The notes under the pieces: model-generated | The model's database searches: none | What the model was told of the DNA's origin: nothing | What the model saw: only the letters and a program-made list of their open reading frames with translations | Shown here: one piece after another, positions 1-10,126 of the stretch | Layout of the letters: each line of letters starts with the position of its first letter | How positions within the stretch are numbered: position 1 is the stretch's first letter | Made by a program: the position numbers and the translations under genes | From: Bartonella sp. AU16XJBT | GTDB lineage: Bacteria; Pseudomonadota; Alphaproteobacteria; Rhizobiales; Rhizobiaceae | Direction: 5' to 3' | Assembly: GCF_028618665.1 (NCBI RefSeq) | Contig: NZ_JAQITF010000005.1 | Coordinates: forward strand, 97,517 to 161,516 | DNA length: 64,000 nucleotides

Positions 1-1190
1 CAGTAATATCCACGTGATGCAGAAAAAGGTAAAGAAGAGAGTTGAGGAAGACGTGAAAAATGCTGCATTGCCAATTTAGGGTTATGAAGGAACCGTAGTG
101 CGTACCACCCTGCATGAAACTCAGCATCGACGGCTAATGCGGATGTCATGCCAGTGTGCATCGCAACGAGCTGATAAGCTATTTGGGGTTTGTTTAAATC
201 GAGCATTTCCCGAGAAAGGGCGCGTTGTTCTTTCCACAATGAATGAGGGTTCATAAGATGGAAGGTATCTTTTGATGTTTTCATCATCAGTGTTGCGGCG
301 GCATCATATTGCTTTGTTCGCCGAAGATGGCGCATTCGAGCAAACTGGAAGAGAGGATCTTTTTTCCATATTCTCTCTATAGCTTGTAATTTTTGTGTCG
401 CTCTGGGATCATTTTTTTCAACGGCCACAAAAGCATCAAAAAGAGATTGAGCACGGGCTAATTTTGCAACGCGTGCCGCTGAATCAAAACGATGTGCATA
501 CAGCATAAACTGCATGCGTTTTAAATGATCAATAGGTTTTAAGGCAGCGCTTGCATTTTTAAGAACAAATACTTCTTCTTTTGCATTAAGCGTTGTTTTA
601 TGCCACCACGGTGCAATAACATGTTGAGCACGGGTAATTTGTCCCGTTGCAATAAGTGCTTTAGCGAAGATTGCCATGCCTTGTGCTGTGAGAGGGGAGT
701 GATGAGAAAATTTTTGGATGATGACACGTGTGACATTGGTTTCGTTAAGAAAAGCACGTTCAGCATTGCGTTGCATCGTTTCTATACCGGGCCATCCTTT
801 TAGCATATTGATTGCGTTATATATTTCAGAACTTGGTATATTATCTTGGTTTGATAGCCCCAGCGCCCATGTCAGAATATCACGATCAAGGCTATGTTTT
901 TCCATTGAATTACGCAGGTTTATTGTTTTTGCAACATTGTTGTTTGCAAGGGCATCTAGCCCAGCTTTTAGTTGTTTGAGTGTCGCAGTATTGTGCGATG
1001 TCGTGTGTCTTTGTTGAAGAGGTTCTTGAGCTTCTTGTTTAACAGTAAAGGGGGTAGGGCGTGCCGAAGGGATTGGTGCTTTCCCATGTAAAAGAGGTGT
1101 TTGTGCATAGGCACTTGAAAATAAAGTTTCTATTGCCAGTATAAGTGCAGTAAAGGTTGATACGAAAAGAGAGGTGGAAAACACACGCAT
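1..1190 (-). CDS. soluble lytic murein transglycosylase, 3' end cut by window
   Basis: An open frame runs from ATG at 1190 to the left edge, about 396 codons without a stop. The first 30 or so residues form a signal peptide ending near SAYAQT, so the product is secreted to the periplasm. The rest is the alpha-helical, repeat-like region seen before the catalytic domain in Slt70-type transglycosylases. The last visible residues (SASRGYYW) match the conserved stretch that leads into the SLT domain in this family. The catalytic domain itself would lie outside the window, so the activity is inferred. The expected role is cleavage of peptidoglycan glycan strands to 1,6-anhydro-muropeptides. It is divergent from dapA, as in related genomes as I recall them. 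Confidence 0.8.
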   Translation of the reverse strand, partial: MRVFSTSLFVSTFTALILAIETLFSSAYAQTPLLHGKAPIPSARPTPFTVKQEAQEPLQQRHTTSHNTATLKQLKAGLDALANNNVAKTINLRNSMEKHSLDRDILTWALGLSNQDNIPSSEIYNAINMLKGWPGIETMQRNAERAFLNETNVTRVIIQKFSHHSPLTAQGMAIFAKALIATGQITRAQHVIAPWWHKTTLNAKEEVFVLKNASAALKPIDHLKRMQFMLYAHRFDSAARVAKLARAQSLFDAFVAVEKNDPRATQKLQAIERIWKKDPLFQFARMRHLRRTKQYDAAATLMMKTSKDTFHLMNPHSLWKEQRALSREMLDLNKPQIAYQLVAMHTGMTSALAVDAEFHAGWYALRFLHNPKLAMQHFSRLPQLSSLPFSASRGYY

Positions 1191-1440
1191 AGAGAAAAGA
1201 CCTTAAGACCTTGCTTTTTGTAAAAACTTAAGGGGTTATAGAACACAAGCATGAAAAACGCGTTAATACAGATGGCTTATTTTAAAGAAATGTTCAAAAT
1301 TTAAGGAGGGACATGTTCATCTTATAGAGGCTTTTTTTGAAATTCATCTTGCTTCAATGATAGAGCAAGATTATGCTCTATTTAAAATTTATAAAGGCGA
1401 TTATTAAAAAAATAAAAGCGAACATTATAGGGAGTTTATC

Positions 1441-2325
1441 ATGCTCAAGGGAGCTATAACTGCGCTTATCACACCGTTTGATCAGAAGGGTGCAATTGAT
1501 GAGAAAGCGTTTTGTGATTTTGTTGAATGGCAAATCACACAAGGGATTAACGGTGTAAGCCCTGTTGGGACAACAGGTGAATCAGCAACTTTAAGTCATG
1601 AAGAACATAAGCAAATTATAGCATTGTGTGTTGAGCAGGCCGCAAAGCGTGTTCCTGTTGTTGCTGGAGCAGGATCCAATAGCACAAGTGAGGCTATAGA
1701 GCTTGCACAATACGCGCAAAAAGCTGGTGCAGATGCCGTTTTGGTTGTGACCCCCTATTATAATAGACCCAATCAGTCTGGTTTATATAAGCATTTTTCT
1801 TCCATTGCCAAAGCTGTTTCTATTCCGATTATAATTTATAATATTCCGGGTCGTTCTGTTATCGATATGGCTGTGGAAACGATGAGAGACCTTTATCAAG
1901 ATTTTAACAATATCATTGGTGTTAAAGATGCAACGAGTAGAATTGAGCGCGTGAGTGAACAAGGTGAAAAGTGTGGCAAAGATTTTGTGCAGCTTTCCGG
2001 TGATGACTGTACAGCATTAGGTTTTAATGCACATGGAGGTGTCGGATGTATTTCAGTTTCCTCCAATGTTGCTCCAAAACTTTGTGCAGAGCTTCAAGCT
2101 GCTTGTTTTCATGGTGATTATAAAACAGCACGGGAATTAAATGATCGCCTCATGCCTCTAAACCGTGCTGTGTTTATCGAACCTAGTCCAGCAGGTATTA
2201 AATATGCTGCTGCAAAATTGGGAATTTGTGGTGAGACTGTGCGTTCTCCGATTGTTCCATTAACAGAGAGCACAAAGAAGGTTATTGATACAGCCCTTAG
2301 TCATGCTGGTCTTTTAAAAGCATAA
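1441..2325 (+). CDS. dapA: 4-hydroxy-tetrahydrodipicolinate synthase
   Basis: This 294-residue protein has the normal length and motifs of DapA. It condenses pyruvate with aspartate semialdehyde, the first committed step to diaminopimelate and lysine. Visible are the pyruvate-binding GTTGE motif (residues 43-47), Tyr133 in IIYNIPGR, and the Schiff-base Lys162 in GVKDAT. The frame starts at ATG after an AGGGAG ribosome site. smpB follows after 18 bases, so the two are probably co-transcribed. Nothing in the sequence looks abnormal. Confidence 0.96.
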   Translation: MLKGAITALITPFDQKGAIDEKAFCDFVEWQITQGINGVSPVGTTGESATLSHEEHKQIIALCVEQAAKRVPVVAGAGSNSTSEAIELAQYAQKAGADAVLVVTPYYNRPNQSGLYKHFSSIAKAVSIPIIIYNIPGRSVIDMAVETMRDLYQDFNNIIGVKDATSRIERVSEQGEKCGKDFVQLSGDDCTALGFNAHGGVGCISVSSNVAPKLCAELQAACFHGDYKTARELNDRLMPLNRAVFIEPSPAGIKYAAAKLGICGETVRSPIVPLTESTKKVIDTALSHAGLLKA

Positions 2326-2343
2326 AATGATATTGAAAAAGCC

Positions 2344-2820
2344 ATGAATAAAAAAAAGAACGCGCCCGTACGGAAAATAATTGCTGACAATCGTAAAGCA
2401 CGTTTTAATTTTGAAATCCTTAATAATCTTGAGGCCGGTCTTGTTCTTCAAGGAGCGGAAGTGAAGTCTTTACGTTCTAATCATGCGAATATTGCTGAAA
2501 GCTATGCTAGTTTTGAAAATGGGGAATTATGGTTAATAAACAGCTATATTCCTGAATATACGCAGGCTAATCGTTTTAATCATGAGCCGCGGCGGTTGCG
2601 TAAGTTATTACTTTCAAAACGTGAGATGGCACGCTTTTTTAATGCAACATCCCGTGAAGGAATGACACTTGTTCCTCTCAAACTGTATTTTAATGAACGT
2701 GGGCGTGTTAAGTTAGAGATTGCGCTAGCACGTGGGAAAAAACTTCATGATAAGCGCGAAACGGAAAAAAAACGTGACTGGGGACGTGAAAAAGCAAGAC
2801 TTTTAAAAAGATATGGATGA
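2344..2820 (+). CDS. smpB: SsrA-binding protein SmpB
   Basis: The 158-residue basic protein is full length for SmpB. It binds tmRNA and brings it to stalled ribosomes for trans-translation. The N-terminal part shows the family block ending in GAEVKSLR near residues 38-45, and the C-terminal tail is rich in Lys and Arg ([15 protein letters not shown]), the part that enters the decoding centre. It sits directly after dapA, a common order in this lineage. It converges on the uracil-DNA glycosylase gene with only 43 bases between the stops. Confidence 0.96.
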   Translation: MNKKKNAPVRKIIADNRKARFNFEILNNLEAGLVLQGAEVKSLRSNHANIAESYASFENGELWLINSYIPEYTQANRFNHEPRRLRKLLLSKREMARFFNATSREGMTLVPLKLYFNERGRVKLEIALARGKKLHDKRETEKKRDWGREKARLLKRYG

Positions 2821-2863
2821 TCGATTGGGATATCCTTTATTTATAGCGCTTTTTAAAACAATT

Positions 2864-3544
2864 TTAGCATTGATCTAAGTATGTTTTTGCTGCTTGAAAA
2901 ATTTGGTGAAACATAGCGTCTGTCAAGCGGCCAGTATTTGTATTATAACGAGAACAGTGATAGCTTGAAAAGATGCGTAATCTGCCAATGTTATTGATTT
3001 TGCCATGTCCAAAAGGGTGAGCTAAAACTTTTGCATTAAGAGCACGTATCGTTGAATGGTGTGCAATGGAGCCTAAGGTAATAACGGCTTTAAGTTTGGG
3101 AAGATTTGTTAAAAGAGGCGAAAAAAACGAGCGGCACGTGTTAATTTCTGCACCGGTAGGTTTATTTTCTGGTGGAACACAACGAACAGAGTTAACAATT
3201 GCAGCATCAATCAGTTCAAGATTATCGTCTGCTCTTTCTTCAAAGGTTCCTTGGGCAAAACCGAATTTTTTCAAAGTGGAATAAAGTAAATGTCCAGCAT
3301 AATCACCCGTGAATGGACGTCCAGTTCGATTGGCTCCGCGTAATCCAGGCGCAAGACCAACAATGAGAAGACGCGTTGTGTCTGCTCCTTTATAGGGAAA
3401 GAAGGGGCGTACCGGTGCGTTATGCCAACTTGGTTCTTTCACACGCCAGTCAGCGATAAACTGATGGAGCCTAGGGCATAAATTGCAATTTTGGGGAGGC
3501 TCTGGGCAAAGGGATGTTAATGGGCTATTCATGGCGTTAGGCAT
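2864..3544 (-). CDS. uracil-DNA glycosylase, family 4/5 type with Fe-S cluster
   Basis: The protein carries the GLAPGLRGANRTGRPFTGD signature (about residues 63-81), the form typical of family 5 (UdgB-like) uracil-DNA glycosylases, which remove uracil and related lesions from DNA. Four cysteines at about 20, 23, 122 and 137 are spaced as the 4Fe-4S ligands of families 4 and 5. The C-terminal half has the conserved HPFGHG/SYHCSRYNT-type block. ATG at 3544 was chosen over an upstream TTG at 3547; ATG at 3532 is also possible. No partner gene is adjacent; it converges on smpB. Confidence 0.85.
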   Translation of the reverse strand: MPNAMNSPLTSLCPEPPQNCNLCPRLHQFIADWRVKEPSWHNAPVRPFFPYKGADTTRLLIVGLAPGLRGANRTGRPFTGDYAGHLLYSTLKKFGFAQGTFEERADDNLELIDAAIVNSVRCVPPENKPTGAEINTCRSFFSPLLTNLPKLKAVITLGSIAHHSTIRALNAKVLAHPFGHGKINNIGRLRIFSSYHCSRYNTNTGRLTDAMFHQIFQAAKTYLDQC

Positions 3545-3547
3545 CAA

Positions 3548-4093
3548 TTTTTTATTCTTTTGAGTCTTTTATGGCGTATATGATGGGGCATGTTTTGATA
3601 AACAATCTAGAATATAAATAAACTGCTTTAGAAGAAAGTTTAATATAAACTTATGGCTAATTCTGATGTAACAAGAAGCAATCTTTCAGTAAGTTATTCG
3701 ATGAATAAGAGTGCAATACATATGCTGTTCAAAGAAAAAATTCTATCTTTCATAAATATATTATCATAAAAAATGTGCATAAGGCTGTTGTTATTGAAAA
3801 ATATTTCCAAGAGCTGGTATTTCTTTTAAAAGGATAAAGACTCTAAAGAAATATTTTGTCAAGAAACGCCTTCCTTTGCTTCACTCCAATCTATTGGAAT
3901 GCTTTTAAGAGAAGCTTTGATAACGAGTGCCAATAGGATATACGTTTTTTTATAAAGTTTCCAAGAATTTTTTCCAATAAGTTCTTTAAGCAAAAAATAT
4001 GAAAGCTTGTGTTGTTTTTCTTGTGTTTTATTTTGATTATTGTATATACTGACCACCCGCTATTAATTTTTTTTATTTGAGAAAGAGGCATAA
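3548..4093. other. intergenic region upstream of rpoZ
   Basis: These 546 bases lie between the divergent glycosylase and rpoZ. The short frames in it are AT-rich and show no family features. The only thing I can point to is a weak promoter-like pair close to rpoZ. Confidence 0.5.
4021..4050 (+). promoter_or_regulatory. candidate promoter of rpoZ
   Basis: TTGTGT at 4021-4026 and TATACT at 4045-4050 are 18 bases apart and lie 43 bases before the rpoZ start, which has a GAAAGAGG-like ribosome site. The -35 match is weak, so this is only a proposal. Confidence 0.3.
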
Positions 4094-4492
4094 ATGGCCC
4101 GCGTAACGGTAGAAGATTGTATTGATAAAGTTGATAACCGCTTTGAATTGGTACTTTTAGCAGGTCATCGGGCGCGTCAGATTTCACAAGGAGCGCAGAT
4201 TACAGTTGATCGTGATAATGATAAAAATCCAGTTGTTGCTTTGCGTGAAATAGCAGAAGAAACATTGTCGCCTGCTGATTTAAAAGAAGATCTTATTCAT
4301 TCGCTGCAAAAGCATGTGGAAGTAGATGAGCCAGAAATGGCAAGTGGATTTATCACTCATTCAAGTGAAGCTGAAAGTGTTTTTAATACATCATCGCAAG
4401 AAGAAGGAACTTCATTTGATCATATGTCAGAAGAAGAGCTTTTAGCGGGTATTGAAGGTTTGGTTGTTCCAGAAAAAGGTGAAGATTATTAA
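4094..4492 (+). CDS. rpoZ: DNA-directed RNA polymerase omega subunit
   Basis: The 132-residue protein begins [20 protein letters not shown] and continues with [14 protein letters not shown] and [10 protein letters not shown], the conserved core of the omega subunit, which helps assemble the beta-prime subunit. The acidic C-terminal extension (about residues 75-132) is usual for alphaproteobacterial omega. It lies just upstream of rsh. That pairing fits function, since omega forms part of a ppGpp-binding site on RNA polymerase in E. coli. Confidence 0.95.
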   Translation: MARVTVEDCIDKVDNRFELVLLAGHRARQISQGAQITVDRDNDKNPVVALREIAEETLSPADLKEDLIHSLQKHVEVDEPEMASGFITHSSEAESVFNTSSQEEGTSFDHMSEEELLAGIEGLVVPEKGEDY

Positions 4493-4620
4493 TTGCGGTG
4501 GTTGATATTACAGGAATAGAGATACCTTGTCATGTAAGGAGCAGTTATTTTTCTTGTCTTTTGTTGATAAGATGTGTTCAATAAGGATTAGAAGTGTGAA
4601 AAGATAAAGGATATGCGCGT

Positions 4621-6843
4621 ATGATGCGTCAGTGTGAGCTTGTTGGACGTGTTCAGCGTTACAAGTCTGACGTAGATGAGGCTCTTTTAAACAGAGCTTA
4701 TAATTATGCAATGAGAAAGCATGCGCATCAAAAGCGTGCTTCAGGTGATCTTTATTTTTCTCATCCTTTAGAAGTTGCTGCTATTTTAACAGATATGCGG
4801 TTGGACGAAGCAACGATTGCTGTTGCTCTTTTGCATGATACAATTGAGGATACAAGTGCTACACGAGCAGAAATTGATCAGCTTTTTGGTTCTGAAATTG
4901 GGAAGTTGGTTGAAGGGCTTACAAAGCTTAATAAGCTTGATCTTGTATCCAAGAAAGCTGTACAGGCAGAAAATCTTCGTAAACTCCTTATTGCCATTTC
5001 TGATGATGTTCGTGTTCTTTTAGTCAAACTTGCGGACCGCCTTCATAATATGCGGACCCTTGGTGTTATGCGTGACGATAAACGTCGGCGAATTGCTGAG
5101 GAGACAATGGATATTTATGCGCCACTTGCGGGCCGTATGGGTATGCAGGATATGCGCGAGGAATTAGAGGACCTCTCTTTCTTTTATTTAAATCCAGAAG
5201 GTCATCGTACGATTACCAATCGACTTTCTGAATTATTGAAGCACAACCGTGATTTGCTTTCCACAATTGAAAATGAATTGACAAAACTTTTTTGGGAAAA
5301 TGGCATTAAAGCAGATGTTAAAAGCCGTCAGAAAAAATCTTATTCAGTTTTTCGCAAAATGGAAAGTAAAGCATTATCTTTTGAACAGTTATCGGATATT
5401 TTTGGATTTCGTGTGATTGTTGAATCCGTGAATGATTGTTATCGTGCTCTTGGTGTCATCCATACGACATGGCCGATGGTTCCTGGTCGTTTTAAAGATT
5501 ATATCTCTATACCAAAGCAAAATGATTACCGTTCTATTCATACAACTATTGTGGGTCCTTCAAGACAACGCGTTGAATTGCAAATTAGAACGGCTGCCAT
5601 GAATGAAGTTGCTGAATATGGGGTTGCGGCCCATTCCATATATAAAGAGAGGGGGTCCAATTATTCGACTTCAAAATTATCAAGTGAAATGAATGCCTAT
5701 GCATGGTTGCGTCAAACGATACAATCTTTATCTGATGGAGATAATCCGGAAGAGTTTTTAGAACATACAAAACTTGAGCTTTTTCAAGACCAAGTTTTTT
5801 GTTTTACACCAAAAGGTCGATTAATTGCTTTTCCTAAAGGCGCAACACCTATTGATTTTGCTTATGCCGTCCATACAGACATCGGTGATTCTTGTGTGGG
5901 CGTAAAAATCAATGGTCGTATTATGCCTTTAATGACTAAATTAAAAAATGGTGACGAAGTTGATATTATTCGTTCGCATGCTCAAGTTCCACCGGCTGCG
6001 TGGGAATTTCTTGTTGTCACAGGTAAAGCACGTTCAGCCATTCGACGCGCAAGCCGAGCCGCGGTACGTAAGCAATATTCGGGTTTAGGATATCGTATTC
6101 TTGAGCGTTCTTTTGAATATATGGGAAAACAATTTTCAAAAGACGTTTTGAAGAAAGTTTTGCCACGTTTGGCACGTAAAGATGTAGAAGATGTATTGGC
6201 TGCTGTTGGGCGTGGAGAACTGTTTTCCGCTGATGTGATTAAAGCAGTTTATCCTGATTATCAAGAGCGTGTGGTCCAAAAGTCATTTTTTAAGCCTGGG
6301 GAAGAAGGGTGGTTCAATATTGAAAATGCTCAAGGTATGATTTTTAAGGTTCCAGAAAATGAAAAGGATGCAATGGTCGAGAATCATCAATCTAGAGCAT
6401 TACCTATTCGAGGAACCCGGGGAGATATACCTGTACGTTTTTCACCAGAAGGAGCTGTGCCTGGAGATCGGATTGTTGGTATTATGCAACCAGGCGCGGG
6501 GATTGTTATTTATCCAATACAGTCTTCGGCTTTAATGGCGTATGATGATCAACCAGAAAGATGGATTGATGTCCGCTGGGATATTGATGCCCAAATGAAT
6601 GAACGTTTTCCTGCACGGATGAATATTTTGGCTGTAAATCGTCCTGGTTCTTTAGCTAAAATTACGCAAATAATTTCTGCTAACGATGCCAATATCCAAA
6701 ATTTATCTTTTATCCGTACAGCACCAGATTTTACAGAAATGATGATTGATTTAGAAGTTTGGGATTTAAAACATTTGAATCGTATTTTTTCTCAATTAAA
6801 AAATGCAGATTCAGTCAGTACAGTACGGCGGGTTCATGGATAA
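4621..6843 (+). CDS. rsh: bifunctional (p)ppGpp synthetase/hydrolase Rsh
   Basis: This 740-residue RelA/SpoT homologue makes and breaks (p)ppGpp, the stringent-response alarmone. The hydrolase domain has His48, His72-Asp73 (in LLHDTIEDT) and Asp139 in the LADRLHN motif. The synthetase domain (about 230-355) has RFKD at 290-293, the RxKD form found in bifunctional enzymes rather than the acidic form of RelA. A TGS domain follows at about 390-450 and an ACT domain closes the protein from about 665. All parts look intact. It is preceded by rpoZ, and its stop overlaps an upstream ATG of the pyrE frame, a standard order in rhizobial relatives. Confidence 0.95.
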   Translation: MMRQCELVGRVQRYKSDVDEALLNRAYNYAMRKHAHQKRASGDLYFSHPLEVAAILTDMRLDEATIAVALLHDTIEDTSATRAEIDQLFGSEIGKLVEGLTKLNKLDLVSKKAVQAENLRKLLIAISDDVRVLLVKLADRLHNMRTLGVMRDDKRRRIAEETMDIYAPLAGRMGMQDMREELEDLSFFYLNPEGHRTITNRLSELLKHNRDLLSTIENELTKLFWENGIKADVKSRQKKSYSVFRKMESKALSFEQLSDIFGFRVIVESVNDCYRALGVIHTTWPMVPGRFKDYISIPKQNDYRSIHTTIVGPSRQRVELQIRTAAMNEVAEYGVAAHSIYKERGSNYSTSKLSSEMNAYAWLRQTIQSLSDGDNPEEFLEHTKLELFQDQVFCFTPKGRLIAFPKGATPIDFAYAVHTDIGDSCVGVKINGRIMPLMTKLKNGDEVDIIRSHAQVPPAAWEFLVVTGKARSAIRRASRAAVRKQYSGLGYRILERSFEYMGKQFSKDVLKKVLPRLARKDVEDVLAAVGRGELFSADVIKAVYPDYQERVVQKSFFKPGEEGWFNIENAQGMIFKVPENEKDAMVENHQSRALPIRGTRGDIPVRFSPEGAVPGDRIVGIMQPGAGIVIYPIQSSALMAYDDQPERWIDVRWDIDAQMNERFPARMNILAVNRPGSLAKITQIISANDANIQNLSFIRTAPDFTEMMIDLEVWDLKHLNRIFSQLKNADSVSTVRRVHG

Positions 6844-6859
6844 CAAGAAAGATTTTGCA

Positions 6860-7438
6860 ATGAATACACAAGATGTCATTGATATTTTTAAACAAGCAGA
6901 TGCTATTCTAGAAGGGCATTTTATTTTAACATCGGGGCGCCATAGTGCGACTTATATGCAAAAGGCAAAAGTGTTTATGCATGCTGACTTGACGGAAAAG
7001 CTCTGTCGTGGATTAGCTGAAAAAATAAAAGAATCTATCGAGGAACAAATTGATTATGTCGTTGGTCCCGCAATTGGCGGTCTTATCCCTTCCTATGAGA
7101 CTTCACGTCACCTTGGAGTTCCTTCTCTTTGGGTGGAGCGTGTCAATGGTGTCTTTGAATTGCGTCGTTTTGAAATAAAGAAGGGTGCACGGGTTGTTAT
7201 TGTCGAAGATATTGTGACAACGGGTCTTTCCATTCGTGAGACTGTTGAGGCGCTGTCGGCAGCAGGAGCAGAGGTATTGGCAAGTGCATGTATCCTTGAT
7301 CGTTCTGGTGGTAAAGTTGATGTTGGCGTTCCATTGATTGCGCTTGCTGAATACGAAATAGCCTCTTATGCGAGTGATGCACTTCCGGCAGATCTTTCTG
7401 TTCTTCCAGCGATTAAACCAGGCAGTCGAAATATTTAA
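6860..7438 (+). CDS. pyrE: orotate phosphoribosyltransferase
   Basis: PyrE joins orotate and PRPP to give orotidine monophosphate in pyrimidine synthesis. The PRPP-binding loop VVIVEDIVTTG lies near residues 111-121, and YVVGPAIGG and LTSGRHS are present. I chose ATG 6860 (192 residues, starting MNTQDVIDIF) because an AAGAAAG sequence precedes it and the length fits the family. In-frame ATGs at 6836 and 6803 would add residues unlike the family; the 6836 ATG overlaps the rsh stop and may serve translational coupling. Confidence 0.93.
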   Translation: MNTQDVIDIFKQADAILEGHFILTSGRHSATYMQKAKVFMHADLTEKLCRGLAEKIKESIEEQIDYVVGPAIGGLIPSYETSRHLGVPSLWVERVNGVFELRRFEIKKGARVVIVEDIVTTGLSIRETVEALSAAGAEVLASACILDRSGGKVDVGVPLIALAEYEIASYASDALPADLSVLPAIKPGSRNI

Positions 7439-7532
7439 TTGTTTTTCTATTTTTTTTTATGCAAAAACTTAAAAAGATTAATTTGGATGATATAGATTAT
7501 TTCATCATCAAAAGATGTATATTGAGAGTCAT

Positions 7533-8147
7533 ATGCTTTTTCGTCGTCGAGAACCAATAGATTTTGTAACGCGTATTCGACTTTGGTTATGGCCACGTCG
7601 TTCATTTTCTCGCTCATTTTCTTACATCTATAAACGTATTTTGCGTATATCAGCATCACCGCATGAAGTTGCATTAGGGTTTGCTATTGGCATTTTTTTA
7701 GCCTGTTCCCCTGTCTTTGGGGTGCATATTATCTTGGCAATATTTTTTTCTTGGATTTTGCGTGCAAATTTTGCGGCTGCAATCATTGGGACGGTTTTTT
7801 CTAATCCACTCACGTTTTTATTGATTGTCATGGCTGATTATAAAGTAGGGTATTTTTGTTTATCGCTTTTTAGGGATGTCAATGAGATTTCTCTTTCTCA
7901 AATTCGTGCGCTGTTTAATGGTTTGACAATGTCAAATTTTTCTCTTCTTTTTAAAGGTGCATGGGATACAATTATGAGGCCTATGATTTTAGGTGGAACC
8001 CTTTTAGGTGTTGTTTTTGGTGGTGTATCTTATATAGGTGTTTACAGGGCAACGGTTCGTTTTAAACAAAAGCGATATCAAAAGATTATAAAAAAAAGGC
8101 GTTTAAAGAAGCGTTCATCGAAAGAAAGATCGGATAATATCTTATGA
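7533..8147 (+). CDS. DUF2062 membrane protein
   Basis: The protein has a basic N-terminus ([14 protein letters not shown]) followed by [24 protein letters not shown] and hydrophobic segments, the pattern of the DUF2062 family. The FSNPLTF motif typical of that family is near residue 90. Three or four membrane segments are likely and the C-terminus is strongly basic. Its molecular role is unknown. ATG 7533 has a GAGAG ribosome site; ATG 7515 is an alternative. Its TGA overlaps the acpS ATG by four bases, so the two are probably translated together. Confidence 0.82.
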   Translation: MLFRRREPIDFVTRIRLWLWPRRSFSRSFSYIYKRILRISASPHEVALGFAIGIFLACSPVFGVHIILAIFFSWILRANFAAAIIGTVFSNPLTFLLIVMADYKVGYFCLSLFRDVNEISLSQIRALFNGLTMSNFSLLFKGAWDTIMRPMILGGTLLGVVFGGVSYIGVYRATVRFKQKRYQKIIKKRRLKKRSSKERSDNIL

Positions 8148-8545
8148 TTGTTGGTCTTGGAAATGATTTGGTTGATATACGACGGATTGAGAGAATGTTG
8201 GTTCGTTATGGCGAGCGCTTTATCCAACGTATTTTTACGGATATTGAAAGGAATAGATCCGAAAAATTCAAGAAAAATTCTTCTTCTTATGCGAAAAGAT
8301 TTGCCGCTAAAGAAGCATGTGCTAAAGCCTTAGGGACGGGAATCGCTTGTGGTATCAATTGGAAAGACATGGGGGTGGTTAATTTGCCATCTGGTAAACC
8401 AATCATGCAATTAACAAATCGTGCGCAAGCGCAACTTCAGAAGTTATTACCTCCTCATCATGATGCGGTTATTCATCTCAGCATAACAGATGATTTTCCT
8501 TGGGCGCAGGCATTTGTTATTATTGAAGCACTTCCACGTGGATAG
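8144..8545 (+). CDS. acpS: holo-[acyl-carrier-protein] synthase
   Basis: AcpS transfers 4'-phosphopantetheine from coenzyme A to the serine of acyl carrier protein. The 133 residues show the two hallmark motifs: GNDLVDI with the metal-binding Asp8, and [14 protein letters not shown] with Glu57. Its substrate gene acpP is in this same window at 37648. It lies between a DUF2062 gene and lepB, the usual order in this lineage. Confidence 0.95.
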   Translation: MIVGLGNDLVDIRRIERMLVRYGERFIQRIFTDIERNRSEKFKKNSSSYAKRFAAKEACAKALGTGIACGINWKDMGVVNLPSGKPIMQLTNRAQAQLQKLLPPHHDAVIHLSITDDFPWAQAFVIIEALPRG

Positions 8546-8625
8546 ATGGCGTGAGAGATTGTGCTTTTATTATTTGAATATTATGATGAAAAAAAGTTAT
8601 ATTTGTGATGAGAAGGCAGTTGGTG

Positions 8626-9438
8626 ATGATCCAAAAAGATAAAGTGCATAAAAAAGAAAAAAAAGGTGGGATTCTTGAATTAATTTCTGTTTTAATACAG
8701 GCTTTGCTTTTAGCAGCGTTTATTCGGACACTTTTTTTCCAGCCTTTTAGTATCCCTTCCGGTTCAATGCGTCCTACTTTATTAGTGGGGGATTATCTCT
8801 TTGTTTCTAAGTATGCATATGGGTATTCTCGTTTTTCTATCCCCTTTTCTCCTCCGCTTTTTTCTGGGCGTATTTGGGCATCTCAACCTCAACGGGGAGA
8901 TGTGGTCGTTTTTCGTTTACCAAGTAATCCGAAGATCGATTATATAAAACGCGTTGTTGGGTTGCCAGGTGATCGTATACAAGTTCGTCAAAGTGTTCTT
9001 TATATCAATGATGAGGCTGTTTCGCGTCACTTTATGGGGGAGATTGATAATTCTGATATAACGGAAGTGAATTATCCTGTTGAGGTCTATCGCGAAACAC
9101 TGCCTAATGGTGTTAGCTACGATACGCTTGATTTAGCGTTCATCCCAAAAGTTGATGATACAAAAGTCTTTGAAGTTCCTCAAGGACATTATTTTATGAT
9201 GGGTGATAACCGCGACAATTCAGATGATAGTCGTTTGGATGTAGGCTATGTTCCAGAAGAAAATCTTATTGGTCGTGCGAGCGTAATTTTCTTTTCTATC
9301 AGTAACGGTTCAAGTGCTTGGCAGATTTGGCGCTGGCCATTTGATGTGCGTTGGAAACGTTTGTTTTCTTTCATAAATACGGTTCATGATTTGCCGCTTA
9401 TCAAGCAAGGAAACAACGATGAAACGTCTCATGATTGA
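8626..9438 (+). CDS. lepB: signal peptidase I
   Basis: LepB cuts signal peptides from secreted proteins at the outer face of the inner membrane. A basic N-terminus is followed by one membrane segment (about 17-38), then PSGSMRPTL with catalytic Ser47 and DYIKRVVGLPGD with general-base Lys108; GDNRDNSDDSR (the box E region) is near the C-terminus. ATG 8626 is preferred because AGAAGG lies nine bases before it. A GTG at 8605 or ATG at 8608 would add seven or six residues. The rnc start lies inside its 3' end. Confidence 0.93.
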   Translation: MIQKDKVHKKEKKGGILELISVLIQALLLAAFIRTLFFQPFSIPSGSMRPTLLVGDYLFVSKYAYGYSRFSIPFSPPLFSGRIWASQPQRGDVVVFRLPSNPKIDYIKRVVGLPGDRIQVRQSVLYINDEAVSRHFMGEIDNSDITEVNYPVEVYRETLPNGVSYDTLDLAFIPKVDDTKVFEVPQGHYFMMGDNRDNSDDSRLDVGYVPEENLIGRASVIFFSISNGSSAWQIWRWPFDVRWKRLFSFINTVHDLPLIKQGNNDETSHD

Positions 9439-10126
9439 TCAGCTTTTCAAGCTGACGGGGCATCGTTTTAAAGATGAAGAAAAATTAAAAAGAGCATTAA
9501 CACACGCAAGTGTACAAGATTCGGAGCAGGGGAATTATGAACGACTAGAGTTTCTAGGTGATCGGGTTTTAGGGCTTTTGATTGCAGAGATGCTGTATCA
9601 ACTTTTCCCTCAGGCAAGTGAAGGTGAATTATCAGTCCGTTTGAATCATCTGGTCAATGCGCAGACATGTGCTGAGATTGCACGCGAGATGAGGCTGCCT
9701 GATATGATCCAAGTTGGTTTTGAGATGAGAAATTTTGAAGGGCGTCGACTCATCAATATGCATGCAGATGTCGTGGAAGCTTTGATTGCTGTGATGTATC
9801 TTGATGGAGGATTGGAAAGCGTTCGTCCTTTTATTCAAAAATATTGGCAAAGTCGGGCAAAGAAAATGGATGCTGGTCGACGTGATGCCAAGACAGAGTT
9901 ACAAGAATGGGCGCATATCCAAGGCAATGCACAACCACATTATCAGGTTATCAAACGTTCAGGTCCAGATCACGATCCTGTTTTTATGGTAGAGGTCAGT
10001 ATTTCAGGTTTTGCTTCAGAGGTTGGGCAGGGGAGCTCTAAAAGATATGCCGAAAGAATGGCCGCTGAAAAAATTTTGCGACGAGAGGGTGTCTGGAAAA
10101 CTGTGGGAAAAAATGATCATGAGTGA
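9419..10126 (+). CDS. rnc: ribonuclease III
   Basis: RNase III cuts double-stranded RNA, including rRNA precursors. The start at ATG 9419 has an AAGG site eight bases upstream and gives 235 residues. The signature ERLEFLGDRVLG supplies Glu41, Glu44 and Asp48, and MHADVVEAL supplies Asp117 and Glu120. A double-stranded RNA-binding domain fills the C-terminal third (DAKTELQEW onward). The gene overlaps the lepB end and its own end overlaps the era start, so lepB-rnc-era-recO looks like one operon. Confidence 0.95.
   Translation: MKRLMIDQLFKLTGHRFKDEEKLKRALTHASVQDSEQGNYERLEFLGDRVLGLLIAEMLYQLFPQASEGELSVRLNHLVNAQTCAEIAREMRLPDMIQVGFEMRNFEGRRLINMHADVVEALIAVMYLDGGLESVRPFIQKYWQSRAKKMDAGRRDAKTELQEWAHIQGNAQPHYQVIKRSGPDHDPVFMVEVSISGFASEVGQGSSKRYAERMAAEKILRREGVWKTVGKNDHE

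Noticed and set aside
3859-4187. Two minus-strand frames opposite the rpoZ start
   Set aside because: They cover the promoter and start of rpoZ on the other strand and have no family features.
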